Assembly: GCF_016859285.1 (NCBI RefSeq)
Contig: NC_053414.1
Location: 2,586,017 to 2,650,016 of the forward strand
From: Xiphias gladius
Lineage: Eukaryota > Chordata > Actinopteri > Istiophoriformes > Xiphiidae
Direction: 5' to 3'
Length of the DNA: 64,000 nt
A program made the translations under genes and the position numbers. Below are positions 27,701-38,866 of this stretch, piece after piece. The notes beneath the pieces were generated by a model. The model was not told where the DNA came from. It ran no database searches and was given only the letters and a program-made list of their open reading frames with translations. The stretch's first letter is position 1. Each line of letters begins with the position of its first letter.

Positions 27701-28988
27701 AGAAACACAGGATAATGATGTTGAACACATTCATGCATATCTGTGTGGGTTACATCCCACATACCAAGGCCAAAGCTTCTCACAGTCAGACAGGGTGGTT
27801 TCGATGAGTGGCGAAAAATAAAACTGAAATCATACTTCTGTCACACGTCTGATCAGAGCTGAGTTCTACAAGCACATCGTCCTGTCCGGAGGCTCCACCA
27901 TGTACCCCGGCCTGCCGTCCCGCCTGGAGCGTGAACTCAAACAGCTCTACCTGGAGCGAGTGCTGAAGGGAGACGTCGACAAGCTCTCGGTGAGTACCAG
28001 GGTCTGAAATCTAAACATGTGGCCAGAAGGGAAAAGGTTACATTTTTAGCAGGGTTTCCCACCGATCCCTTAGTTGAAATCAAGATGAGGAGGACAAATA
28101 CATTCAAGTATCCCCAACACATCAGAACTCCTGAAATGTACGTGTCAGCATTATCAGCTTACACCAGTGGTGGAGGTACTCAGATCCTATACTGAAGTAC
28201 AAATACTACACTGTAAAAATGCTCCATTACAAGTAAAAGTCCTGCATTGAAAATGTTTCCTAAGTGTAAGCAGGAAAATGTACAGACAGTATTAAAAGTA
28301 AAAGCATCTGTTTCACAGAAAAATGGCCCCTGTGACTGTTATACAGTATATTATATTATGAGATAATTATTTCTCGTGCATTAATGTGTAAATAGCATTT
28401 TACTGTTTTAGTTGGTTGAGGCGGAGCCTTGAGTGTAAACTTTGAGCTGATTAGCTGAAACAGAGGCAGAAAAGCAGTGAAGGAGTTTTATGGGAATCAC
28501 TGCTTCGCCCCCAGAGTTTTCTCCGGCTCTTGTGCAGTAAGAGTTTTTGCCACTAGATGGTAACTGAAGCCACAGTCTCGTCTCTCTTTGTCATGATCCT
28601 GTGATGACAAGGTGAAAATAACTCTCTTTGTTTCTGTGTCTCCCCCTGAGAGGAAGTACACTCTGCCGGGGAAATCCTCCAACCTGTAATTAAAAGACAA
28701 TCGTCTTCAGTCTATTTCAGGCAGCTCACGGGGCGGCGGGGGTTTCAACACGTTATTATCGCCTCCTTTTCTCTGTTAACGCTCTCTACTCCTCTTTCCG
28801 CCTCATCTCCACTGCAGAAATTCAAGATCAGGATAGAGGACCCCCCTCGGCGTAAACACATGGTGTTCCTGGGCGGAGCCGTGCTGGCCGACATCATGAA
28901 GGACAAGGACAACTTCTGGATGACGAGGGAGGAATACCAGGAGAAAGGGACGAGAGTGCTGGAGAAGCTGGGAGTCACCGTCAGATAA
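21532..28988 (+). CDS. actr2: Actin-related protein 2, ARP2/3 complex subunit (nine coding exons)
   Basis: Join of 21532-21579, 23326-23436, 23785-24000, 24378-24450, 25185-25321, 26772-26921, 27045-27190, 27857-27989 and 28818-28988. The sum is 1185 bases, 394 residues, the same length as human ACTR2; all junctions are GT-AG and in phase. ARP2 with ARP3 forms the pseudo-dimer that nucleates branched actin filaments when activated by WASP/WAVE. Visible: phosphate-1 loop [16 protein letters not shown] (about 8-23), phosphate-2 loop [11 protein letters not shown] (155-165), adenosine motif [18 protein letters not shown] (303-320) and the C-terminus EKLGVTVR. Only conservative differences from mammalian ARP2 are seen (for example MDGHGRKV at the start and NINSRDCK near residue 100). 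It could be either teleost paralogue (a or b). Confidence 0.97.
21743..21769. repeat. CA microsatellite in actr2 intron 1
   Basis: About 13 uninterrupted CA units in the first intron. Confidence 0.9.
22540..22912 (+). repeat. Fish DNA-transposon-derived repeat ending CCAAATACTTATGGACCTGAC
   Basis: It contains GTCCAATTACTTTTGAGCC, GCTGTAATTCCTAAACAGTTAAT, GAATTAAAGCTGAAAGTC, CATCTTGACCGTTTTGTTTCA and TGTCCAAATACTTATGGACC. This is the complete module order of a widespread teleost repeat usually classed with Tc1/mariner-like non-autonomous elements. It sits in actr2 intron 1. The class is from memory, not from a search. Confidence 0.65.
25590..25905. repeat. MITE copy, ATTAATCGATTA family, actr2 intron 5
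   Basis: Starts GAGCTGCAATAATTAGTCATT and proceeds through TGGTCGATTGACAGAAAACTAATTAA, CAGATATGAGGATTTGATGATTTTC, GGACAAAACAGGACATCTGAAG and CAGATTAATCGATAATGAG to AGTTACAGCTCC. This is a near-complete copy with GAGCTGC/CAGCTC-like termini. Confidence 0.75.
28165..28440 (+). repeat. MITE, CAGTGGTGGA family, actr2 intron 8
   Basis: Begins CAGTGGTGGAGGTACTCAGATCC, then ACACTGTAAAAATGCTCCATTACAAGTAAAAGTCCTGCATTG, ATGGCCCCTGTGACTG, GCATTAATGTGTAAATAGCATTTTACTG and TTGGTTGAGGCGGAGC. The left terminus is intact; the right end fades. Confidence 0.75.
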
Positions 28989-29347
28989 AACACAACAAAC
29001 AAAAACACCAACCCCACCACCCCCACCGTCCGCCCCAGCTGATACCCACGCATTGCTCACCTTGATGTGTCTGAGCGGTCACACGCTGTCATTTTGAAAA
29101 GCAGAGAGGGAAGGATGGATGAGGGAGGGAGGGAGAGATGAAGGATGTAGAGTCTGGGGTATAAGTTTTATGGAGGGGGCACGTCACCAAAAATACTGGG
29201 AAATGTGTTCTGAGTCGCCTGACGTAGTGTGATTAACAGCTGCAGATACTGCAGCTCCACTCAGAGCAGTGGTGTGATATTCTGGGAAATCCACTCAACG
29301 GTCTTTCTTGCAGAGATGTAGAAGATAAGTCTGGTATCACTCTCACA

Positions 29348-29625
29348 TTTGCCAGTTAGACGTGAAGCTGCAGCCAGATAGCTTAGCTTAGCATAAAGAC
29401 TGGAAACGGGGGAAACAGTCTGGCCCCGTCCAAAGGGAAGAAAATCCCCCTTCCAGCAGCTCTAAAGCTCTGAAGGCTTGTACAGATTAAACAAACAAAC
29501 GTCTTCAGAGCTGCTGGTAGGTAGATTTAATTCCCCTCGGACACTGAGGCTAGCTGTTTCCCCGTTTCCAGTCTTTATGCTAAGCTAACTGGCTCCAGCT
29601 TCATGTTTAGTGGACAGATATGAAA
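29348..29625. repeat. Inverted-repeat MITE (GCATAAAGACTGGAAACGGGG arms)
   Basis: The left arm runs about 29348-29420 and the right arm about 29552-29624. They are reverse complements over some 70 bases, sharing GAAGCTG-AGCCAG, TTAGCTTAGCATAAAGACTGG and AAACGGGG-AAACAG. An inner CAGCAGCTCT / AGAGCTGCTG pair also matches. This is a common teleost element. In the actr2 transcript it would form a long stem. A solo arm recurs at about 34155-34195. Confidence 0.8.
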
Positions 29626-30747
29626 TATGATATGATAGAGTGGTGCCGATCTTCCCATCTAGTCTTGGCAAGAAGACAAATACATGTGCGTGGATTTCCA
29701 AAAATATCTATTGCTTTAAGGACGAACTCATCATCTATGGCATTAAAAGGGCCGACTGTCCTCTCAGAGACCAGTTCACTTTGATATAATGGAGCCCAGG
29801 TCCAGCTCCTGGTTTTCAAGAGGAGGAGGAGGAGGAATGATGATGATTATTATTAGTGAAGCCTTGGAGTTGTGTTCCCTCCGCTGTATAAAAAAAGTGT
29901 CACCTGCTCTGTCAGAACAGATGCTGGAGCCTCACAGAACAAACAGATCATTACGTACTGTGCTTTTTAAAATACTCAATCCACGAAAACCCCCTCCCGC
30001 CACATTTCCTGTCTAATGTTTTTAGAATGAAATCCTTCATTGAGTCGCTGTACTGTAGGTGCAGACGGGCAGGCGGACATTTTTAACTCGGCTCCTCGGC
30101 TGTCAGTCTCAGTCTCTGCTCAGTCTTCTTCCTGAATCTCTTGAGTTGGATGGTTTGACTTCTTGTGGTGAGCAGGGTTTTGGTTACGGAGCTTTTAATG
30201 ACTTTGATTTCAGTGTCTCTGTATCCAGTTTAGGACCAACAAGTCAACCACTGCAGATCCAGGAAGATTTAATGATGAGCACAAAAAATGTTTTCCATTC
30301 CTTAACGGTTACAAAGTCATTCCTTAGTCTTGATCCAGGACTGTCACACCACAGATCCGTGTCCTGCATCACTGTCCCCAGAAACTCGACAGTTCAGTCA
30401 CCGGGCAGCTTTTAAAATTTGTTACAGGAAGAAAAAATTAATAGTATGAACTCACCGGATGTAGCCAGTCTGTTGCGTGACCTATCCGGCAGGAAAAAAT
30501 GACGTTAGGTACGTTGTAAAGTAGAAAAAAACGTGTACCTACTTGTCCTGATGCCTGAAGCCATTTTATTCAGCAGTGTATCTGTAATACTGCCCCCTGC
30601 TGTTGAGCAGTGGCCATTTCACCAAATCTGCAACATTCAAGCTCGGATTTGATCGTGAAATCATTCCCTCTCATGTCGATTTGACACGTTTTACCAAAAT
30701 ACACACTGTACTCGTGGCCTGTGCATGAACATGTAAATTTAGAGAGC

Positions 30748-30960
30748 TGCACAGATTAGTTGATCTTTCGATTGGTCGAGAACTAATCGACAACTATCTT
30801 GATAATTGATTGCCATATGTCAGCATTCCTTTGTACCAGCTTCTCAGTTGTGATAGTTTGCCGCTTTCTTCTTTTTTATACGACAGTAAACTGAATTTCT
30901 TTGGGTTTTGGACTTTTTCGTAAACTGTAATGAGACTTTTCTTGGTCAAATCAATCCACG
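30748..30960. repeat. MITE fragment, ATTAATCGATTA family
   Basis: GAGCTGCACAGATTAGTTGATC, CGATTGGTCGAGAACTAATCGAC, TACCAGCTTCTCAGTTGTGATAG and CAGTAAACTGAATTTCTTTGGGTTTTGGAC match the family module order. It ends before the distal third. Confidence 0.65.
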
Positions 30961-31341
30961 TTTTAATACTTTACACTCACTTAACAATGTTTTCCAAACT
31001 TATTGGTCAGTAAGAAGAAAGTCTACCTTCTGTTGTTGTTTTTACTCTTTTCATTACATAGAAAAACCGCTCAGTGACTAAAAGGTCTGGGAGATACAGG
31101 ACTGTGATTTGTGGTATGATGGTCCTGCATCATTGTTGGTCATTCCTCTCACGAATATAATGCACCACGCTTTCAGTTCTACTGAAGCTTGATTAGCTTT
31201 TTAATTTTTTTTTTTTTTACTGATGTTGCTCTCTTTTTTTGTTTCTGATGTGCTTTTTGTTTCAGAGGAGACCCCGTGTTGTCGTCTCACCTCTCGCTAT
31301 CCTTTCTGCCCCGAACAGCTGATCTGGGATCAGGCATCGTT

Positions 31342-31372
31342 AACGAACCACAGTTTTAAACCGTGGTTCGTT
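31342..31372. other. Inverted repeat AACGAACCAC ... GTGGTTCGTT
   Basis: Ten-base perfect arms flank an 11-base centre (AGTTTTAAACC), so the RNA can form a short stem-loop. It lies about 165 bases before the candidate actr2 poly(A) signal. Confidence 0.85.
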
Positions 31373-31537
31373 ATGAACAAATGAATTGGTTGATCCAGGG
31401 TCAGGTGTTTGGGGTGAAATGAAACATATCCAGTTTTTTAAGAGGACATAATGTCATGTGTTGGTCTAGAAGGAGAAAAGGGGGAGCGGACGGTGGATGC
31501 AAACATTTCTCAAACCATGAATGATCTCATTGGTTGA

Positions 31538-31543
31538 AATAAA
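31538..31543 (+). terminator. actr2: Candidate actr2 poly(A) signal (AATAAA)
   Basis: A canonical hexamer followed by a GT-rich stretch (TGTTGTCGTGTTTTT) that would suit a downstream cleavage element. An alternative AATAAA is at 33180-33185. Confidence 0.45.
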
Positions 31544-34002
31544 TGTTGTCGTGTTTTTACACAGTGGAGAGGAGGAAGCTAATATTATGCCGTACCAAGC
31601 CGCTGGTCAGACTAGTTAAGCAGCCCGTAGCTGTCTAGCTCAGCTAGTTAGTTAACCTCCTGACTGTCCAACAGGTCTTTGCAATGTGTGTGGCAGAGAG
31701 CCGGCACATTAGTTGAATGAGCTTGCCAGCTGAGTAGTTCTTGGCTCTGATGTTTAAAAGAAGGTTTTCCCTTGGTCCCAGGTCATGTTCATGTAATATC
31801 AAAGTTACTGTTCTTACCAGTGTCTGACCTGTTAGTGTCAGCTGTGAAATCCCGGTCACGAATGAGAAACTGCGACTTCTCTGAAATCTCTCGTTGCTGA
31901 GGCCATTCAAGTAAAACTGAACGAAGCAGACTCGCTACATGGTGATCTACAAACTCACAAACCTACGTTCTGCCATGTCACTGATGACAACGTCACAGCC
32001 GGCACTGCGCTTCCTCAGGTCCTCAGCGATACCCCGCCAAGTTCGGCGTTGATCGGATGAGCGATTGGCGAGAAAATCGAGAGACAGACGGACACAGAGA
32101 CATTCCTCCATTCATTAGTAGGATGTAGACGTTCTAACCATCACACGACCAGCTCGCCAATCATACGACCGTTCTGAGTTGTCCAGTGATGTGAATGTTT
32201 GCGAGTCGTAAACACGTCTAACGTCCTTCACGCATGCTGTGAATGCAACGTAATACCGGCACCCTGTAGACGGATCAGTGTCCGGTGCGCTGCCGCAGAG
32301 TTGGCAAGTAAACCTGCAACGTGAAATGTTTTAAAAGATCCAGGACAGTCTTTGTTCCAGAGCAGAAGTTGATGTCATTCTAGAAGAATCCCCGCTGAAC
32401 AAAAACACGATAGCGCCGGTCAAATTAGGTGCTGGCTAATGCTCGTCTATGGCATCAGCCTGCAGGGTGGAACGACCGCCTGAGGACAGAAGGATTTTTA
32501 CTCACCGTAATGTCAAGGGTTAGTTATCCGTATTTAAATGGGAATAGACATCACCTTTTTTCCCAGCAGTTCGAATCAGTTGAATGGCTCTCAATACTAC
32601 AGCACCCATGAGCCTCAGCAGCTGCTTTAACGGAGACCCCGGCTTGAGTTGTTGCCTGTCGGGCTCACTCTGTTGCTGCGATCAAGACCAAACTGGGGTG
32701 CTGGTTTAAAAGTGAACCCTGCATCTCAATCTGTTCAACCAATGAGGTCATTCTGAGACGTTACAGCCTGAAATCTGAACGCTGAGAGGATTTAACAGCG
32801 CAGTCGGTCTTCGGCACCTTCCACTGATGAGGACTCTTATGGTTTTCTTCCTCCTCTGTGACTCTTGACTGCACTGGCGATGAATACGTGGGTTGGGGAT
32901 CGCGGCGGCAGGTGATGTGTTTGAGTAACTGAGATCAAATTTGTAACATCAATAAGAATCGGTGTGAAGAACTGGAGACCATGTAAAAGCTGGTATTTGT
33001 GGTTTCCGCCTGGGTTCTTATCGGAGGAACTTGACGCACACGCATAAATATAAATGTATGATTTCCTCTTGACAACACGTCATCAGGTGCCAAGTACAGT
33101 TGTTCCTGCTGGATATTATTTTTGGTCGTTTGGTCCTTTTTATGTTTTGTTTATAACGTAACTGCCAGCCGCTGATTTAAATAAAGCAAAGTGATTTATA
33201 GACGCCTGCTGATGCCGTGTCTTCATGTCTGTTGTCTTAAACAGCGAGGACGCCGTCCTCTGCTGCGGACAGACAGATTGAGCTCCACGTCTTCAAGAGG
33301 AAGCCTTCACTTTCTGACCTTTGGCTCAGTGGTCATTTTTAAAAATGCTAGTTTCCCATTAAAAGCCTGCGTCTGCCAAAACAGTCCAGCGGGTGTTTGG
33401 AATCAGGGCAGTGGCTTCAGGTTTGGGCGCTGAAAACAAAACCGGAACCAAAAAAGGAAACGCTGGCACTGAACGGAGTTGAAAAATAAGTCATTTAAAA
33501 AAAAAAAAAAAAAAATCCAAGCTGTCAATAAAGAATGAATGTAACACTTGTTCTTGTTTTTGACCACACACTTGCATCTTATTTTATTTTTATATATTTT
33601 TTTTAATTCTGACATTCGGTGAAAATTGTTGTGATAATTTTTTGATTTCAGCTTTGCTCAGTACAAGTGTTTCAAGGCCAGTGTTTCCTTTGTTGTTCAG
33701 GCTTTATTTTATTTTCAATGCTAAAATCTAAAGTCAGTGTCCTGCCTCCATATTCGTTCTCACCCTTGAAGCCTTCTCTCCTGTAAAACTAAACATGGAG
33801 TTTAAAAATACTTCCTGTACATCTTGACAAAAAATATCTCAACATCCACTCCTTAGCTTTTTTTTTTTCTGGTTCTCACTAGCTCTGTAGCTCCTTCAGT
33901 TCTGCAGCTGGACCACAGCTGTACCGCTCTGGTTCAGTCTCACTGCTCTCACACCGTCGCTCTCAGCTGTTTTCAGAGACACATCTGTTTTATTAAAAAA
34001 AA

Positions 34003-34195
34003 AAGCCACCGTCCACTACCTGCTCAGCAGCAAACAGCAGACGGACACAGTCAGAGACCAGCTGGTGAACACGGTGGAGCATTTAGCAGCTAAAGAGCCG
34101 GATGTTCCCCACAGGAGCTGGTGGAGACCAAAACCAGAGCAGGTGGGCTAACAGTTTCCCCCTGCTTCCAGTCTTTATGCTAAGCTAGGCTAACC
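34003..34195. repeat. Repeat unit A (CTGCTCAGCAGCAAACAGC), with solo MITE arm
   Basis: GCTACCTGCTCAGCAGCAAACAGC-type text through GTGAACACGGTGGAGCATTTAGCAGCTAAAG is shared, in the same orientation, with 36240-36385. Here it runs on into CCCCCTGCTTCCAGTCTTTATGCTAAGCTA, the arm of the MITE at 29348. The two pieces probably belong to one composite teleost element. Confidence 0.65.
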
Positions 34196-36239
34196 ACATG
34201 ACTCTGCGGTTCCTGACTGAAATGTTAATGATAGTAATGATGAACATGAGCAGGCAAACTGAAAAGCAACTTTAATCAGTCCAGAAGCTGCTGAGATGTC
34301 TAAGTGTCAGAAAGATGGACAGTGAGGACACATCAGATCAGTGCTGGTGTTAATTTACAGCTGCAGGAAACACACACACACACACACACGGGGCTGTGTC
34401 TCAGAGCAGGATGAGATGGGAGGGGTGGTGTGTGGGTTGGGGGGGCTGGTGGTGTAGCGTGGTCACATTTGTTTCAGATTTCATCAGAGTAAACAGAGTG
34501 AGGGAGGCAGACTCACTGGGGCCTGGGTAAATCAGGCCCAGACCGGAGTCCCGACCCTCTGGAGTCCTAGGAGAGGTCCAACAAACATGCGCGCACACAC
34601 ACACGCACATAGAGGCAGGTCTCTGAAGTGTTGCAGGGGTGATTTGGCTGATTGGGGTGTTTTTTATTTCTATTGTTTCTCTCATTTGCATCTTAAACTC
34701 TTGCCTCATTTTTCTACCATTGAGTTCAATCAGGAACCGCAGAGTCATGTGGTTTGGTTTGGACACTGGACGTGTGTTGGACCAGCTTCTGGACCCTTGG
34801 ACGGTACCGTTTCGGTTCAGCTGCCATCTTTATAGCACGGTGAAGAAGATAAGACTTTAATTAAACTCCAGTTACTCTGCAGTACTTCTCAAAGATCCAC
34901 TAGGAGGTTTTCATCAGCACTGAATTAAATGGATTTGTGTAACGTGAAAGTGTTTCTCATAATGCTGAACCCACGGAGAATTAAAGGAATACTCCACCAA
35001 AAATCTATGTTTGGACTATCAAACACTCCTGCGGGCTTCAAAGGGGGATCTTAAAAGTTTGTGGCGTTGTCCCTGGCGGAGGACAACAGCTTCTCACCCC
35101 ACCTTCGAGTGTGGCAATTAACAACAGGTATAAAGACTTGTGCCTTTAGACCTGGTTGTACAACATGTCATACCACCTAGTATCCCAGAAGCATGCCACG
35201 GTCTTAAGGATGTCAAAGTTGGTCAAACTGTCCATCACTTGGATCCAGATCAAGAAATCTGATAGATCCCATTCATGATGCCGTGGATATTAACGGTATT
35301 AACGAGTATAAATCCTGATCTTTGCTGTTCTCTTTACCAAAATTTTAACTTTACGAACCGGATACCACATAGCGATGCCATTAAAGCCAGGCTTCCTTCA
35401 CACTTACTGACCGCATTCATGCTCCCAGACCAGTTTTAGTTTTTATCACCTTATGACCTTTCCCTCTAGCGCCACCCTCAGGACAAACTACATGTTTTTG
35501 AGCTTGGATTCACAACAGTTTCAAGAGCTTCCAGTGGAGACCCAGAGTCAGAGCATGAAAATGTGTCAGAACATCCACATAAATTCCTCATGCAGCATAA
35601 TCCACCTCTCTGCTGTTGATTGGCCTTTTTTTATGTGGATTTTCAATTTGAAATTTTACAAAAAGTGTTTCCTCTTGTGTCCGGTGTAACGGCAGCCGTG
35701 GCTAAAACAGCCTGAGTGAATAAACGCTGATGAACAGAGGAGACCATCAGGTCTGTGAGGAGCCTGAGGAGACTGGAACCTTCCTCACATCAACACACGG
35801 AACCCACAGAAACGTCAGGTTTCCATCACGTTCTCCTCATGGTTTTCCATCGTCTGAGCTTCCACTGCAGCTCTTTTAGTGACCCCGTCTCGCCGCGTCT
35901 TCTTCTGTGCTGGTTTAACGGCAGCGACTGGAGAATCGGCTCCGCCGGCTGTTGATCAGCTCATATTGACACAGCAGCAGCGGAGGGAAACCAGACTTCA
36001 CTCAGGTTTTATTTTTGATGATTTTCTGCAGGTTGGGTTAAATGCGCTCTAGGTTTGGTTGGAAACCCGACTGTAGGTAACAGTTAAAGACACCACTTCA
36101 GCGCTGCTCTGTTGCCTCCTCATGGCTCTGAGTCACACTGGAAGTTTCCTTCAGCCAAATCATAGCCTTCATTGTTTTGGTTCTCTGGTTTGCTCAGACC
36201 GTGTGGTTCAGTCCCACGTATGAAAGTGTAGTAACTAAA

Positions 36240-36385
36240 CTCTGATCAAGCCACTATCCGCTACCTGCTCAGCAGCAAACAGCGGACAGACCCAGTCAGA
36301 GACCAGCTGGTGAACACGGTGGAGCATTTAGCAGCTAAAGATCCGGATGTTTCCCTCAGGAGCTGCTGGAGACTAAAAACGAAGA
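36240..36385. repeat. Repeat unit A, second copy
   Basis: Almost the same 130 bases as at 34003: ACCTGCTCAGCAGCAAACAGCGGACAGAC, CCAGCTGGTGAACACGGTGGAGC and ATTTAGCAGCTAAAGATCCGG. It lacks the trailing GCATAAAGACTGG arm. Confidence 0.65.
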
Positions 36386-38047
36386 ATCTCTTATGCAGTT
36401 TCAAAGTCTCGTGCTTTAACAACATGGCTCTGTCAGTTTAACTATGGAAATAAGACTCAGTTTTTCTTTTGAGGTCTTGAATCCAGATCATTGAAGACCT
36501 TCAGACCTGCTGTGGTCGCCTAACATTTACATCGTACACCACCACAGAATGTAGCAGACAACTGTACAACTGCTGGGGACATGGCTTTTTTTCCCCGATT
36601 GGACAAGCCGTCCCCAATCAACTGGTCTTTGGTATGAAATTTGTCCCCCAAAGTAGCCTATGACACACACACACACACACACACACAGATAGAGGTCCTC
36701 TGTGTGTCCACAGGCGTTGTGGGAAGCAGCCTCTCCCTGTCACAGGATACAGTCTCTCTCTGTTGTGGTAGCAGCACAATAACATCCTGATTCGTGTGCT
36801 GCAGCGTTCCCAACACTCAGAAAACTGTGCACAAATGGAGAAGTGGCCCTCGTGTCCCCAGGACAGCAGGGGCCTGACCAGGAGCTAAACCTCAGAGAGA
36901 AAAAACCTCCGAACTGCTATACAATACACTTTTCATATCATTCCTTAACTACTAATTTGACACAGAACCCCAAAGTCTTTTTTGTCAAAATTTCCAAATT
37001 TTGCAGAGCCCCCAAATCCCAATGTTTGGTATAGTGATCAAAATCCCAAATGAGGCATCATGGTCCTAAAATATGTTTTTTTAAAAATGCCCGAGTTTCA
37101 TAGTTTCTCCAACATGTGCCACGATGAAAATTAAAGCTTTGAACTGAAGGTTGGTTTCCCATAAGGCCCTAAAATTTGTTCTAATGTCAAACCTTCTTGT
37201 TTCGCCAAATCCCAAAATTATGGGTTTATCACAAAATGTGTTCTAGTATTTCCAAAACGATCCACGTATTTGTTACAAACTAAACATTAGTTTATGATAC
37301 GGACCGAGTCCTTTGTGAACATTTTGTCGTTATTGTCTGAAGATGATGTTTACCGAGTTTTATTGGAATCGGATGAACTGCCTCCGAGGAGAGCGGAAGA
37401 CCAACCGGGCAAAGATGCCGACGACGTTAAAGATTAAAATGACGAGAGCGTTGTGACTGAAGACCAACCGTTTTCAAGATGACTGCGAAAATGTAAACTT
37501 GTTCCGCAGCGCCGCCTGGAGGTCAACGAGTGTTTTTTTGGTGCCTGGGAAGTGGGTGGAATTCGCAGCACACCTGCCGATTTTTGGTGAATTTTGCTCT
37601 TACGGTTTTTGTTGCACAAACACTTTTAGCGGAGGAGGAGAAGAAGAAAGAAGAGCTGCTCCGGCAGGGAATGACGCCGCTCGGACCCTGACGGGCCCCA
37701 GTGACGCTAAACTTTGTTGTTATAACCACAACATTTGGCGAAGTAACTTCAAAAATATCAAACATTTGGTACGATGATCCAAACAGTGTTGTTTAATTGT
37801 TGTTCCCAAACCTTGTTATAGTTCCCTTCAATCCCCACATTCTGATTTACCACAACATTTATTACAGAAACACCAAATCTCCAGACTGGAATGATGAACC
37901 AACAGTGTCTTACAAACCAGAGATTTGTGTCCTAAGATCTCCACAAATGTCGTGTAACAGCTCCACCAGAAATCTGTCATCAGCCCGAAACTGGTTTTGT
38001 CACAATCCCAAAATGTCTTAATGTGGTAAATTAATGGCACAGAATGA

Positions 38048-38179
38048 CCCCCCCCCCCCCTCTGTCTCTCTCTCCGTCTCTCTCTCTCTCGTCTCTCTCT
38101 CTCTCGTCTCTCTCTGTCTCTCTCTCGTCTCTCTCCGTCTCCCTCTGTCTCTTTCTCTCCGTCTATCTCTCTCTCTCTG

Positions 38180-38214
<35 letters not shown>

Positions 38215-38215
38215 G

Positions 38216-38250
<35 letters not shown>

Positions 38251-38585
38251 GTCTCTCTCTCTCTCTCTCCGTCTCTCTCTCTCCGTCTCTCTCTCTCTCT
38301 CTCTCTCGTCTCTCTCTCTCTCTCTCTCTCGTCTCTCTCTCTCTCTCTCTCTCCGTCTCTCTCTCTCTCTCTCCGTCTCTCTCTCTCTCTCTCTCCGTCT
38401 CTCTCTCTCTCTCTCCGTCTCTCTGTCTCTCTCTGTCTCTCTCTCTCATCTCTGTCTCTCTCTCTCCGTCTCTCTCTCTCTCTCTCCGTCTCTCTCTCTC
38501 TCTCTGTCTCTCTCTCTCATCTCTCTGTCTCTCTCATCTCTCTGTCTCTCTCTCTCCGTCTCTCTCTCTCTCTCTCTCTCTCTCC

Positions 38586-38625
<40 letters not shown>

Positions 38626-38766
38626 CTCTCTCTCTCTCTCTCTCTCTCTCCGTCTCTCTCTCTCTCCGTCTCTCTCTGTCTCTCTCTGTCTCTCTCTCAT
38701 CTCTGTCTCTCTCTCTCTCTCCGTCTCTCTCTCTCTCTCCGTCTCTCTCTCTCTCTCTCTCTCTCG

Positions 38767-38805
<39 letters not shown>

Positions 38806-38866
38806 GTCTCTCTCTCATCTCTCTGTCTCTCTCTCTCCGTCTCTCTCTCTCTGTCTCTCTCTCTCA
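38048..38866. repeat. Long CT/CCGTCTCT array (about 800 bp)
   Basis: A run of 13 C is followed by about 800 bases of CT units punctuated by CCGTCTCT, TGTCTCT, CGTCTCT and CATCTCT. The open frames it produces (Ser-Leu on plus, Arg-Glu on minus) are artefacts of composition. The variants recur at 20-40 base spacing, so the array is a minisatellite built on a microsatellite. Confidence 0.95.

Larger units (their letters stand above)
28989..31600 (+). other. actr2: Probable actr2 3' UTR
   Basis: No other gene intervenes. An AATAAA at 31538-31543 (context GAAATAAATGTTGTCGTG) would give a UTR of about 2.6 kb, in line with the long ACTR2 3' UTR of mammals. A further AATAAA at 33180-33185 could extend it. 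The region includes an inverted-repeat MITE, a CGATTAAT-family fragment and a hairpin, listed separately. Confidence 0.45.
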
